A stretch of DNA of 64,000 nucleotides. It comes from Platanthera guangdongensis (lineage: Eukaryota > Streptophyta > Magnoliopsida > Asparagales > Orchidaceae). The stretch lies in contig CM077153.1 in assembly GCA_039583875.1 (NCBI GenBank), positions 110,480,568 through 110,544,567 on the forward strand, written 5' to 3'. The position numbers were made by a program, and so were the translations under genes. This document shows, piece after piece, positions 42,601 to 52,100 of the stretch (position 1 is the stretch's first letter; every line of letters starts with the position of its first letter). Below the pieces are notes generated by a model, which saw nothing but the letters and a program-made list of their open reading frames with translations, did not search any database and was not told the origin of the DNA.

Positions 42601-45121
42601 GAGTAAATCGTTTTCGCTGCACTTGCTAGATCTAGCAGAGACGTTCGCTACTCTGCGTAGATACAAGATGAAACTCAACCCTTTGAAGTGTACCTTTGGA
42701 GCGAGTAAGGGGAAGTTCCTCGGTCATCTCCTAACTCCGGAGGGACTTGCCCCCAATCCTGACAAGGTAAAAGCTATTCTTGAAATGCCTACCCCTCGTT
42801 CACCGAAGGAAGTTCAGCAGTTAGGGGGAAGGCTGGAAGGTCTTGCAAGATTCCTCTCTCGGGTTGGAGATAGGAGTGCCCCCTTTTTCAAGACTCTCCG
42901 CGGTGCATCCAAGTTTGAGTGGACAGAAGAGTGCTCTCATGCTTTTGAGCAGTTAAAGATGCAGCTTACCTCGTCCCCTCTGCTTCAGAGCCCCAGGCCA
43001 GGAGAGATCCTTTTCTTGTATCTAGGAGTTGGCCCTGAGGCCGTCAGCTCCGTTCTCCTTCGGGAAGAAGGCAGAAAGCAGTTTCCAATCTATTATGTCA
43101 GCCATATCTTGAAGAGTGCTGAGACGCGGTATCCGATCTTAGAGAAGTTAGCCTTGGCACTGGTCATGTCAGCTCGTAGGCTCCGTCCATACTTCCAAGC
43201 ACATTCAATCCAAGTCATCACCGATCAACCTTTGAAGGGTGTGTTGGAGAAGCCCGAGCATTCCGGCAGACTAGCCAAATGGGCGATAGAGCTAAGTGAA
43301 TTTGAAATTTCTTATGTGCCCAAGACAGCCATCAAGGCTCAAGTCCTAGCAGATTTTCTGATTGACATGCCAGAATCCAGTTCTGACCAGGCAGAAAGGT
43401 CACCTTTGGCTTGGACCATCTATGTTGATGGTGCCTCAGGCAGAAGTTCTTCCGGAGCAGGAGTGGTTCTCATCAATCCAAATGGAATCAAGCTGGAGCA
43501 GGCCATCAAGTTCTACTTTCCAGTAACCAACAACCAGACTGAATATGAATCACTGCTAGCAGGCTTGAGGCTCGCAAGGGAATTAGGAATCGATCATGCT
43601 CACATCAGAACCGATTCCCTGGTTATGGCGTCGCAAGTCCTTGGTAACTTTGAAGCAAGGGAACCAGTCTTGAAAAAGTATTTGGCTCTTGTGAAGATGG
43701 AAATCGGCAGGTTTAAAAGCTTCACAATCGAACATATCCCCAGAACTGAGAACGAGGAAGCCGACTTTCTTTCTAAGTATGGGATACCTTCAGGAGGCAC
43801 AACTTCCGAACTCTTCCGTCCGGCAGTAGAGGAAGGAGATTTAATGCAGGTTGACCAGCGAGCCTCTTGGATGGACCCATTTATCCTTTACCTATCAACA
43901 GGAAATTACCATCATACAGTTAGAGACAAGAAGAATTTCAGAATAAAAGCAGCTCACTACTTCCTAGTGGCGGGAGTCCTTTACAGAAAGACTTTCCTCT
44001 CAACAATGGCCCGATGTGTTTCAGAAGAAGAAGCTCACACCATTTTGCAAGAAATTCATTCAGGAGAGTGTGGAAGTCACTCTGGAGCAAGAACTCTTGA
44101 AAGACGAGTCCTGCGGCAAGGGTATTTCTGGCCCACAATGAAGAAAGATTCAGAGATCTGTGCCAGAAGGTGTGTTCAATGCCAGAAGTTCGCTCCGCTT
44201 CAGCACCAAGCAGCTCAGTCCCTCAGGTCGATTGCAACTCCTTGGCCCTTTGCGGTTTGGGGAATGGATCTCATTGGTCCTTTTCCCTTGGCAAGCGGGC
44301 AACGGCGTTTCATCATTGTAATGATCGACTATTTCAGCAAGTGGATCGAAGCCAAGGCACTGGCTAAGACAACTACTCAGATCGTCAAGAACTTCATTTG
44401 GGGAGAAATTGTCTGCAGGCACGGGATACCAATGGCAATAATCACTGACAATGGGCCACAGTTCAATAACTCAGAGATGATAGATTTTTGCAGGCAGATC
44501 GGAACAGAGCTGCATTTTGCATCAGTTCATCATCCCAGAAGCAATGGCCAGGTAGAAGCAGCAAACAAGCAGATCATCAATTTGCTCAAAAAGAAAGTAC
44601 AGAATCTCAAAGGCAGTTGGGCTGATCAGCTTCAGTCAGTCCTCTGGTCCCTTAGAACAACGCCTTCATCTGCTACTGGGGAGACCCCATTCAAACTCTC
44701 TCATGGCTCAGAAGCATTCATCCCGGTTGAGTTTGAAGTCCCGTCACCCAGAGTGCTGCTTGCAAGAGAAGGTATTGATGACTGGGTGGAGCTGAATCAT
44801 GAGGAGATGAGGTTCAGCTTGGAACACATCGAGGAGGTCAGAGATCAAGCAGCCATCAGGCAGGAGGAAGTCAAAAGGAGGATGGCCCGTCACTTCGATC
44901 AAAATATAAGGGTCAAACACTTTCAAGTAGGAGATCTAGTTCTGAAGAAGGTTGATGCTGCTGCAAGGGCTAGTTCAGTTGGAAAGCTCAATCCAAATTG
45001 GGCCGGCCCTTTTGTCATCAAGGAAGCATTAAAAAGCGGCGCTTACCGCTTACAAACTTACGAAGGAGAGGATATACCGCACACGTGGAGTGGGGATGAT
45101 CTCAAGCGGTTCTATTCTTAA
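39638..45121 (+). CDS. Intact gag-pol polyprotein of element 3
   Basis: 1827 residues in one frame from ATG 39638. Gag core is about 150-335. The zinc knuckle is CX2HX4HX4C (C453, H456, H461, C466). The aspartic protease has DTG at 612-614. RT is about 860-1035 with YVDD at 981-984. A first RNase H (1120-1245) looks degenerate. A second, archaeal-like RNase H follows with acidic residues near D1264, E1304, D1326 and D1376. The integrase zinc site is H1474, H1481, C1512 and C1515, and the DDE core is D1544, D1604 and E1640 with exactly 35 residues between the last two. The C terminus has the WAGPF module and no chromodomain. Gag and pol are in one frame, so no frameshift or readthrough signal is needed. 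No missing catalytic residue was seen. Confidence 0.96.
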   Translation: MSDRRARSSDRSSSSEDSLWDAIEQARLEAEQSRRQTDQRLDTISQALLALAQRLAPQAVADPADSPVRQTPARRTPLRQSSATPRNAAQSAAPLRPQEEEFAFREFFREAARGTPARQLHFADRQSAEPADSSAPVRPFYPAEFDTPSPFVDRIRWESAPSNFREPRIPFYSGSTDPIAHLQAFEGAVALRCLSDAIKCKLLVTTLEGQAREWFYELPSGTISSFAELRSQLLLRFATSKKRKDGPAALFEIKQRDNESVARFVDRFQREIQGVRNVNPDYYKVALIHGLREGPLKFKATTKDPETYQELIAMVNRFIEGENANPTYVSSLTAKAEGRDASASSSHGKPPRPDFQPPSQRGRNFRNKKPFQGHQQFHEQRLPLAATPAVPLQALPILQQAALPAPCQYEESPMGDPADLDLDEVIQILQRRSEEKRQEPQKLWKPRNNSQYCQFHKERGHLTEDCKALRALIVKLIAEGKIDLTKKDSPSSSKPSTSKGKEVAEAYQERVDVEDEGRLGPINVPVECFDADDEGVLGRLFFIHGGAGTESTRKSSISRVTQAEVASSSVAPPREVVTFGPEDLPQTANPFDDAVVIKAVLGDFTVDRILVDTGSSVNLLFKSTFEALRTGKPLLSTEGPLYGFSGERKEVEGSVTLPVKLGGATKQIQFIVVDAPSSYHAIFGRPLLNKYQAVISTYHLAIKFFADGRMCRVRSDPRRARECYVRTVNMVEASLAPAEAAEASSSSKAAADEGAHLEPAQVTQGVPIAEGEERKLSINSELPEDQKAELISCLLKNLDVFAWSAEDMPGVDPDVACHHLNVDPSCKPIQQKKRDVATKLAEPIREEVAKLLKANFIKEVQYPTWISNVVMVKKPGGKWRMCVDFTKLNKACPKDCYPLPRIDSLVDSAVGYSYMSFLDAFSGYHQIRMHKPDVPHTSFITNDGCFCYLVMPFGLKNAGATYQRMMDRVFNHQKGRNLEVYVDDLLIKSKSFSLHLLDLAETFATLRRYKMKLNPLKCTFGASKGKFLGHLLTPEGLAPNPDKVKAILEMPTPRSPKEVQQLGGRLEGLARFLSRVGDRSAPFFKTLRGASKFEWTEECSHAFEQLKMQLTSSPLLQSPRPGEILFLYLGVGPEAVSSVLLREEGRKQFPIYYVSHILKSAETRYPILEKLALALVMSARRLRPYFQAHSIQVITDQPLKGVLEKPEHSGRLAKWAIELSEFEISYVPKTAIKAQVLADFLIDMPESSSDQAERSPLAWTIYVDGASGRSSSGAGVVLINPNGIKLEQAIKFYFPVTNNQTEYESLLAGLRLARELGIDHAHIRTDSLVMASQVLGNFEAREPVLKKYLALVKMEIGRFKSFTIEHIPRTENEEADFLSKYGIPSGGTTSELFRPAVEEGDLMQVDQRASWMDPFILYLSTGNYHHTVRDKKNFRIKAAHYFLVAGVLYRKTFLSTMARCVSEEEAHTILQEIHSGECGSHSGARTLERRVLRQGYFWPTMKKDSEICARRCVQCQKFAPLQHQAAQSLRSIATPWPFAVWGMDLIGPFPLASGQRRFIIVMIDYFSKWIEAKALAKTTTQIVKNFIWGEIVCRHGIPMAIITDNGPQFNNSEMIDFCRQIGTELHFASVHHPRSNGQVEAANKQIINLLKKKVQNLKGSWADQLQSVLWSLRTTPSSATGETPFKLSHGSEAFIPVEFEVPSPRVLLAREGIDDWVELNHEEMRFSLEHIEEVRDQAAIRQEEVKRRMARHFDQNIRVKHFQVGDLVLKKVDAAARASSVGKLNPNWAGPFVIKEALKSGAYRLQTYEGEDIPHTWSGDDLKRFYS

Positions 45122-45601
45122 ACCCCCTTTCTATTTTGTATATCCTCTTCAAGAATTATTATGAGTAGAAACTGCTTGCTAACACTTCTTCGAGTGTTTT
45201 TGTTGTAATCATAACAGATAAAGTACTAAGGGAATTTTCGAAAACGGTTTGACACCCGAACTCTCTTTTTTCTCTCATGTTCCCTTTGCAATACATTTTC
45301 TTAATCACAGAATCCATACTGACATTTTTTCTAGTGTTTTCTCTCTCCCAAACACCTATGACGGTTCCCTGATACCAGGAGACATCGCCGAGTTCAGCTA
45401 GACCTCCCCTAGAGCCGTTGTCATTAGCGTAACACCACGAAGACCACGTGTTGCGAGGAGATTTCGCACCGTGTAGTGGGAGCTTGCAGGCTCTAGCGCG
45501 GTTGGATTCTGGACTTCGGATCCCGGCAGGTACCTGACCCCACCTTTGCATTTTGGAGGGCAAGGTGGGTGTAAAGCTCTACCATGCCGCCTTAAGGATA
45601 T
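45122..45601 (+). other. Post-pol untranslated region, element 3
   Basis: No gene. Blocks are conserved with 12480-12973 of element 2, such as CATTAGCGTAACACCACGA and CACCGTGTAGTGGGAG. A candidate stem near 45539-45570 pairs CCACCTTTGC with GCAAGGTGG. Confidence 0.6.
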
Positions 45602-46260
45602 GGTTACAACTTCGATGATCACATGAGGAAAGTATGCCGTTCCGGCTCACCTGCCCACCTGATCATCATAGCTCGTAACCCTCGAACACTCCGTGGTACC
45701 CTCAAGCAGTGCCTGCAGGAAACCCACAGCTTAGGCTGTACTCCAGGCAAGAGGGCAGGGAACCGTTCCGCCAATTGAGGGTCTTGCTTTTTGCAGGGAA
45801 GTTTGTGCGGACTGTTTTTCTCTGTCCGCGCAGTCCGCCTCTTTGGGTTGACCTTATAACTTGTAGCCCGGTGAGGAAAGTATGCCGCGCAGGCTCACCT
45901 GCCCACCTGGTCGCAAGTTATGGGGTCATTTCTGTATGTTTGCGGACTGGTTTTCTTTGTCCGCTCAGGCCGCCTTTTTGGGTTGATCTTATAGCTTGTA
46001 ACCCGGTGAGGAAAGTATGCCGCTAAGGCTCACCTGCCCACCTGGTCACAAGCTATGGGTCATTTCTATCTTTGGCGGACTGGATTCATTATTCAAAGAG
46101 TTTGGTGGTTTCCTCGGGATTGCAAGCTGGTCGTCTTTAGCGGACTGGTTTTCTCTATCTGCTCAGTCCGCCTGCTGGGGTTGATCTCATGGCTTGTAAC
46201 CCGGTGAGGAAAGTATGCCGATCAGGCTCACCTGCCCACCTGGTCGCAAGCTATAGATCA
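45602..46260 (+). repeat. Hairpin repeat array, element 3
   Basis: Four units at about 45602-45680, 45849-45927, 45984-46060 and 46181-46259 share a core GAAAGTATGCCG inside an inner stem GGTGAG/CTCACC. The outer stems differ by unit: GGTTAC plus GATGATCA with TGATCATC plus GTAACC in unit 1, ATAACTTGT/GCAAGTTAT in unit 2, and ATAGCTTGT/ACAAGCTAT or variants in units 3 and 4. The same architecture occurs in element 2 with other bases. Confidence 0.82.
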
Positions 46261-46911
46261 TTTCTGTATGAGCGGATTGTTGTTTTTTATATCCGCTCAG
46301 TCCGCAGAGTTCACATTCAAGTTATAGAACTTTCCTGTTAGAAGCAGATCGGTTTTCTGTATCTGCTCAGTTCGCAGAATGATTTTGGGTTATATAAATT
46401 TGATTTCTGTTACGAGTGGATTGGCTCTGTTCTACTCAGCCCGCGGAATGGTTTTCGCATTATTTGTCAAGTTAATGACCGACTGAGCTTTTATATTGTG
46501 CGATCTGGCTTGCGGACTACAACCCTAAATTTGATTTATGTTGGGCATCAGCTGTTGTTCTCTAAGCCGGATACTGAATAAGTTGATACCTAATTCTTTA
46601 ATCAACAAAGTTTACTAATAATATATCATGCGGACTGAAAGTAAGACTCAACGGAGTCCGCCCGACAGTTGTTCCAAAATAGAATTATAATTCTCTAATC
46701 AACAAAGGCCTGAGCTTATCTGTGTTGTGCGGACTGCTAAATATCGGTGCAGTGAGCGTGGAGAAAGAGCATTGCAGAAAGCACACATGACAAAATATCC
46801 TTTCTATTTCTTCAAAAATTTTACATCATTCAAAATGTTCGGCGGACTGCAATTTTGCGTCCGCCACTTTTTACAAGTAAAATTGCAAAATGTATACATA
46901 TGCATTGATCA
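46261..46911. other. Spacer between hairpin array and alpha, element 3
   Basis: No gene. AT-rich sequence with many GCGGAC/GTCCGC words. It lies downstream of the alpha stop on the antisense strand, so it should hold the alpha poly(A) site. I could not place one confidently. Confidence 0.5.
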
Positions 46912-48737
46912 TCAGTCAGTCCGCTGTCTCTTCTCAGCAGGTGCAGGGCTGTCACCAATGATGTCGACATCTGGAGAGTAGCCCCCCGAGCTGCTCCCGC
47001 TGCTACCTGATCCTGAACTAGTGGCGGACCCGCTATGCGAGCTGCCAGTAGCAGAGGAAGAAGCAGAAGAGCCGGACTCGGCGGACAGACCCTCTCCTCG
47101 CCGGCTTGATTCAGCATTGTCCGCAGGGACTTGCTCTTCGCCTTGAGAGCCTCCGTCGTCTTCTTCTTCTTCATCATCATCATTTTCCTCGATAACCTCT
47201 TTCCCTTTTTTAGATTTTTCCATCGCTGCGATCTGAGGAGCCAGCTCCGGAAAGATGGAGACAAAGGGGACGCCGTCCACTCCCTCTTTCATGAGGCCGT
47301 CGCGGGCAAGCCGCTCAACGGCAATCTCAACTGTCTCCATTACAAAGGGGAGCGTGGCGGCCTGGAATTTAGTGTTCCCCAAGTCATAGGCGACCTGCAA
47401 AAGCAAGATTACGAACATCAGACAGATCGCGGCGGACAGCCAAACTAGATCGCGGCGAATTCAACTTACCGCCAGCTCCTCTCTTTGCCGAGCATTTCTT
47501 TCTCCTATCCGCGCGTTCCTTTCCTTTAATACTTTGTTATCCTTCTGAAGTTCCTCATTTTGCCTTATTAGGTCTCTGGCCAGAGTGGCAACATAATGGT
47601 TTGTCACCGCACTGTTCGCAGAGGCCTGAGAGGCCAGCAGAGGGAGGTCGGCGGCGGGTACCTTCTTCAGATCGCTCAAGTTGCGCTTCCCGTAGAGAGT
47701 GGAAAGCGCAACATGGGCATGTCGCGTTATCCGCGGACTCCTCCATGAGGGGAGCGCAGTGGATAAGCGGACGTGCTTATCCTTGCTATGCCAATGGACC
47801 ATAGGGTTTCCCCTAAGGTCCCTTTGGCTGGTACCGAAGCCGGCCATGGAGAAGCTGTCGGAGGAGGAGTAGTCCGCTGCGGGATCCCCTTCCTCCTTCC
47901 TCTTCTTTGCAACCGCTTCTTTTTTCTCCTTTTGAGTAGGAACAAAGCCGCTCGGCGTCTGCGGCAGGTTGGCGGGCACCGCCAAGGTCGCTGCAAGAAG
48001 AGAACCAGTTAAAAAGCGTGGTCGCGGCGGATACAAAAGTTGAGTCCGCAGAGCTACTTACTGTCCTCAGGCACGACGTCCGCTAGGCCCGCTAGCAGCG
48101 GGAGGTAGTGCTCGACATCAAGCCTGGCATTGGCCAGGAACTCCACAATCGCGGATTCCAAGTCGTCCAGCTGCGCAGTCTTGAAAGCGGAGTCCGCGCG
48201 CACCTGCGGATAGGTGTGCGCGAACCCGAGGTCGCCTTCAAAGATCAAGAACCTTGAGGTCCAGTTGTGGATCTTGTTTGGAAGACCCGCAACTTTCATC
48301 CCCCTACAGTAGAAATAGATCACACCCTTATAGGGGCGACCTCCGGAGGCAGTAATGGAGCGGACGGAAAACATTTTCCGGAAGACGTTCATTGAAAAGG
48401 CGATCCTTTCAGATCGCAAGTAGGAGAGGTAGCTGCAGATCGCAGCAAGTGTGTTCGGCGCGAGCTGGCCGGGCACCATCCCATAATGCTCGAAAATCGC
48501 GGCAAGTTCCCATAGGAGTGGGAACTTGAATCCGCTGTCAAAATGATCAATAGGAATGGCGATCTGGGTCGCCGTCGAGAAGTTCAATCTTTCTTGGTGT
48601 GCGGGTAGGCGGACAAGAATATTGGAGTCCGCCATTTTCTTTTCAACAAAGGCCGCCAGATCAGCCTCTGTCAAAGTGCATTTTTTGTGGTCCGCAGAGT
48701 GGAAGGCGACTGCAGCATCAGCGCGAGCGGACACCAT
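46912..48737 (-). CDS. Antisense gene alpha of element 3, three exons, intact
   Basis: Exons 48737-48062, 47990-47470 and 47394-46912 total 1680 nt (559 residues and a stop). Introns are 48061-47991 (71 bp, GTAAGT...TTGCAG, phase 1) and 47469-47395 (75 bp, GTAAGT...TTGCAG, phase 0). Removing them keeps one frame. Residues about 45-200 resemble Pfam PF04195 'putative gypsy type transposon' (PIDHFDSGFKFPLLWE, LRSERIAFSM). Exon 2 ends in a likely coiled coil (RQNEELQKDNKVLKERN), and exon 3 has an acidic run, a Ser/Gly-rich part and a basic KRQR tail. The ATG is 61 nt after a TATA box on the same strand. The biochemical role is unknown. Conservation in three copies argues it matters to the element. 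Confidence 0.85.
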
Positions 48738-48797
48738 GTTGCAGGCCGCAGGGTTTCGTCTACTTCAGCAATTTCCTGCATAGAGGACAGAAGGCAG

Positions 48798-48805
48798 TAT
48801 TTATA
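48798..48805 (-). promoter_or_regulatory. TATA box of antisense gene alpha, element 3
   Basis: TATAAATA on the minus strand 61 nt before the ATG at 48737, conserved in elements 1 and 2. Confidence 0.65.
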
Positions 48806-49200
48806 GATGAAATGTCTGACAGCTTTTTGGCCAGTCCGCGCAGGTCGCATATTCAATCCGCACAATCCGCAAAGAATTAAAAAGCAGCCAAACAAATAAC
48901 GCGGACAGAAAAGACAAGCTAATTTTCCAAAAAGATTCAAGGCCAAGTTATAGCCGTCGCAGTTCCCTATCCGCTCAGATCGCGAATATTCCCACCTGCA
49001 GGTTAGCAAGAAGCGGACACAGCGCTAGTCCGCACAGTCCGCAACAGATCATGCCAAAGATAAAGCTACATAAGAATAGCGGACATATAATCTGGATCCG
49101 CACAGATCAAATAAAGTTCAATCACACATCACACAGCATTGTTTGGAGCAATCATACAAACAATATACATTTAATCAGAAAAGTTCAAGGAATTGCGGAC
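48806..49200. other. Intergenic region between beta and alpha, element 3
   Basis: No gene. Upstream region of alpha, with several AGTCCGCGC- and GCGGAC-type words that could be binding sites or simply the element-wide motif. Confidence 0.5.
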
Positions 49201-51175
49201 TCAGCGGTCCCTGTTATCAGTCCGCGCCGGCTTTTCTGCTCTGTCCCTGCATAGATGAGCCGCCTGATCGCTTATCTGAAGAATTTCGCTGTATACCCGG
49301 CAGAGATGGTGGTGGATGACGTTTATAGTCCGGTGCATATGGGCGGCTTCCCGGTCAACTCGACTGAGAGGCACCACTGGCTCCGCTGCCGGCCTCGGCT
49401 CCTCATCCGCGGGCTGCTGGCCACCTGCCGGTGCCGCGATCTCAGGAGGAACACGATCTGACGCCCGCGGCCTCTGCTCAGCGACCTCAGCAGTCCGCTT
49501 CTCCTTTCCTTCACGAGCCGACGCCAAGTGCTTGCCTCTGTAGTATCGGACATCATCCGCGAGCCTCTTCTTTTCCCTTTCAGACCTCTCCAGCGCCCGC
49601 GAGATGCTGGCGACCTGGTCTTTAAGGGCCTTCTCGCGTTCTGCGAACGCTTTCTCGCGCGCCGCGGACGCCCTCTCGCGCTCCGCCGCTTTCTCTAACT
49701 CTGCTTTAACACATTGCATCTCAGCTTCAAATTTCTTCTCTAACTCTTTTATCATACTCAGGCTGGGTGGCTCATCCTCCGCGGACTCCACATGTGAGAC
49801 CGCGTCGGCTCCAGTGTTGGGTGTGATCACGACCTCGCCACTCTCTATGGAGCCCGGCAGCGACTTTCTACCTGCAACAAATAAAGTCAAACTTCGCATT
49901 CAAAGGCAGTTCGCGGCGGATTCAAAGAAAGGATAAAAGATCACTTTTAGATATAGCGGCAGCGAGTTTCCGACTATCAAAGATGATTGGCCGCCTTGCC
50001 CGCTCTGGGTCAAAGGCGCTTAACCGCTTTTTCCATTCACGGTGAACCCTTGCTCTTCTCTCGGCAGCCGCACTTGTTGAGACCACGATATCGTCCGTCT
50101 TGGTGATAATTTTGATCGGTCTTGACGTCCGCGGCGGCGACCTATAAAGCCACTTGCGCTGAAAGTATTTGGGCGCCGGCTGAAGTTTACCTGACCGCAT
50201 CAGCTCCGCCGCAATCCTCAGATCCTCAGCAGCTTTGTCCGCCGCGGCCTGCTTCGAGGCTGCCTCGACCACAGCAACATGAGCAACGATTTGCTTCTTT
50301 TGTTCCTCTATCTTCTCCTTCAGCCTCTCCCTCTCCTCTTCCTCCGCAGCGGACAAGGAAGGGAGTTCGTCACCCTTATCTCCAGCAGTCCCTGCCTCAT
50401 TCTGCTGCAGCATAACCAGCAAGGAGTCCTGGATTAAGTCAAGTTGATCGACGTCTATAGAATCAAATATCTCATCCGTGGAAAGACTGACCGTTGAGAG
50501 GGAATTCTCTCCCTGGATTTGGGCCTCCGGAGTAACCAGATCGCCGTCTGGAACTTCTTTGTCGCGCGGCCTGTGTTGTAAGTCCGCTTCCCCAGTCCGC
50601 TTGGAGATGTTCTTCTCCTTCATAGCGCGCAGCCTCCTCTCAACCCGCTCAGCGACGGTCTCTCCGTCTCTCTTCCTCTTCTTCCTCTTGGCGGTCTTCT
50701 CAACAGCATCCGCGGCGGACCCCCCTAAATCAGGCTGGTCAGCGCGGACAGGTTCAGGATTCACAGCAGACAATGCCTTTGAGGGCGCGTTGTCCTCTAC
50801 CTCAGTCCGCCGGTCTTCTTCGTCCAAGTCAACGATTTGCACCGAGGCATTGGGGGAAGATATGTCAGTCTCCATGTGTTCGCCAGTAGTGTCCGCCGAG
50901 GTCGCAGTCTTCTGAGAAGGGGCGGAGTCCGACAAGGTTGCCATCTTCTCACTCCTCAATGGTTCGGCGTCGACTACGGCATCCTTGCGAGCAGAAACAT
51001 CGACGTGGCGGACTGCTTTCTCCGCAGGCTTCTCGCTCTGGGAGTTTTCTCCTGCGAGGCGGACAGGATCTTGTCTTGCCGGCCTCTTTGCAATTTTCTT
51101 GGTCTTCACTGGCGTTGACGGCTCCGAGTCGCCTTTGGCAGTGAAGCTAGAGAGGAATGTACCAAGTCTTGCCAT
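49201..51175 (-). CDS. Antisense gene beta of element 3, two exons, intact
   Basis: Exons 51175-49945 and 49871-49201 total 1902 nt (633 residues and a stop). The intron 49944-49872 is 73 bp, GTGATC...TTGCAG, phase 1, and splicing keeps the frame. The start MARLGTFLSS is conserved in element 2. A bipartite-like basic region (KRKKRKRD and RVERRLRAMKEK, residues about 163-187) suggests a nuclear protein. Coiled coils are likely near 290-345 and in exon 2 (LEKKFEAEMQ to the REKKRLADDV region). The rest is acidic and Ser-rich. I recognise no named domain. It lies upstream of alpha in the same direction, 463 bp away, with its own TATA box. Confidence 0.8.
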
Positions 51176-51259
51176 GCCGGACTGGAAAGTGGAGACCGCA
51201 AGTGGTGAGTATCGCCCCGTGTCGATCAAGATTCTCAGCAGATCCAGACCCTCCAGCGG

Positions 51260-51267
51260 TATTTATA
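51260..51267 (-). promoter_or_regulatory. TATA box of antisense gene beta, element 3
   Basis: TATAAATA on the minus strand about 85 nt before ATG 51175. Conserved in element 2 at 18935-18942. Confidence 0.6.
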
Positions 51268-51357
51268 GCTTTGGCGGCATTTTCGAGGTTTGCGGACTCG
51301 GCGGTTAAAGTAACATTTTCGAAGTTTTTCTGGAAACTTAAAAATGTGCGGGGATTA

Positions 51358-52100
51358 TGTTAACCCCTCAGTCCGCAACATACTCCAAGTTCCCAAAAGC
51401 CCCCATTCAGCAGGCGCGGACAATATTTGGCCGTCCGCCCAGTCCGGCACTGTCACCAGTCGCCAAGGGTAACTCCAGCAGCGGACGCAAAGCCCAGTCC
51501 GCTCAGTCCGCCGGCGCGTTGGGCAAGTCTCCAGCGGCGGACGCAGTATCCCGTCCGCCCAGGCCGCCAGACTCCAGCGGCCGCGCCCAGCAGCAGCAGT
51601 GGAAGCTCCAGTTCGCGAGCCCAGTCCGCCCCTTCTGTGCGGACTGGCGTGTTCTTTCTTTTTTGCTTCCCGTCACCGCTGCCCGGTTCTCCTGTACCCC
51701 GGGCAGCCGGTTATTTTAGCCCTGCCCGCTTGGGCAGGCCCCCTATCCTATAAATAGGGGGGAGGTGGTGCACTCAAGGCACTCTGACTCGGACCCAGGA
51801 GCCTACTTGTTACAGGCTGCGGACTCGATTCTTGTGCCTTGCAGACTCCCCTTTGCTCTGCTTCACTAGTCTTTTCCTTTCACTTGTAACCAAACCCTTC
51901 TTCAATCAAGAGAAAGCCCGTCGCAAGAGAGGCATTCAGGCCGCGACGGGCGAAGTCTGTTGTCGCCGTGGTTCACGGCCCTGCTCTTCTTTCAGTCCTC
52001 ATCCGCTTAGTAGATCGCTACTCGCAGTCTCTCTTTTTCCCCCGTGTTCGAACAGTTAGCTGGTTGTGCTCGACCTCCCTTGTGTTTTCGTGCATCAACA
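51358..52100 (+). repeat. 3' LTR of element 3
   Basis: 743 bp, one difference from the 5' LTR (C at 52018). It is preceded by AAAATGTGCGGGGATTA, a weak polypurine tract shared with element 2. It is followed by the TSD AATAG. Confidence 0.95.

Larger units (their letters stand above)
38842..52100 (+). mobile_element. Element 3: complete young Tat-lineage retrotransposon
   Basis: 13,259 bp with LTRs 38842-39584 and 51358-52100, both 743 bp, TG...CA ends and TSD AATAG (38837-38841, 52101-52105). The LTRs differ at one position in my reading (T at 39502, C at 52018). It contains an intact gag-pol, structured repeats and two intact spliced antisense genes. The second RNase H, the absence of a chromodomain, and extra ORFs with tandem repeats after pol place it in the Tat lineage. 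All the hallmarks of a recently mobile autonomous element are present. Confidence 0.93.
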
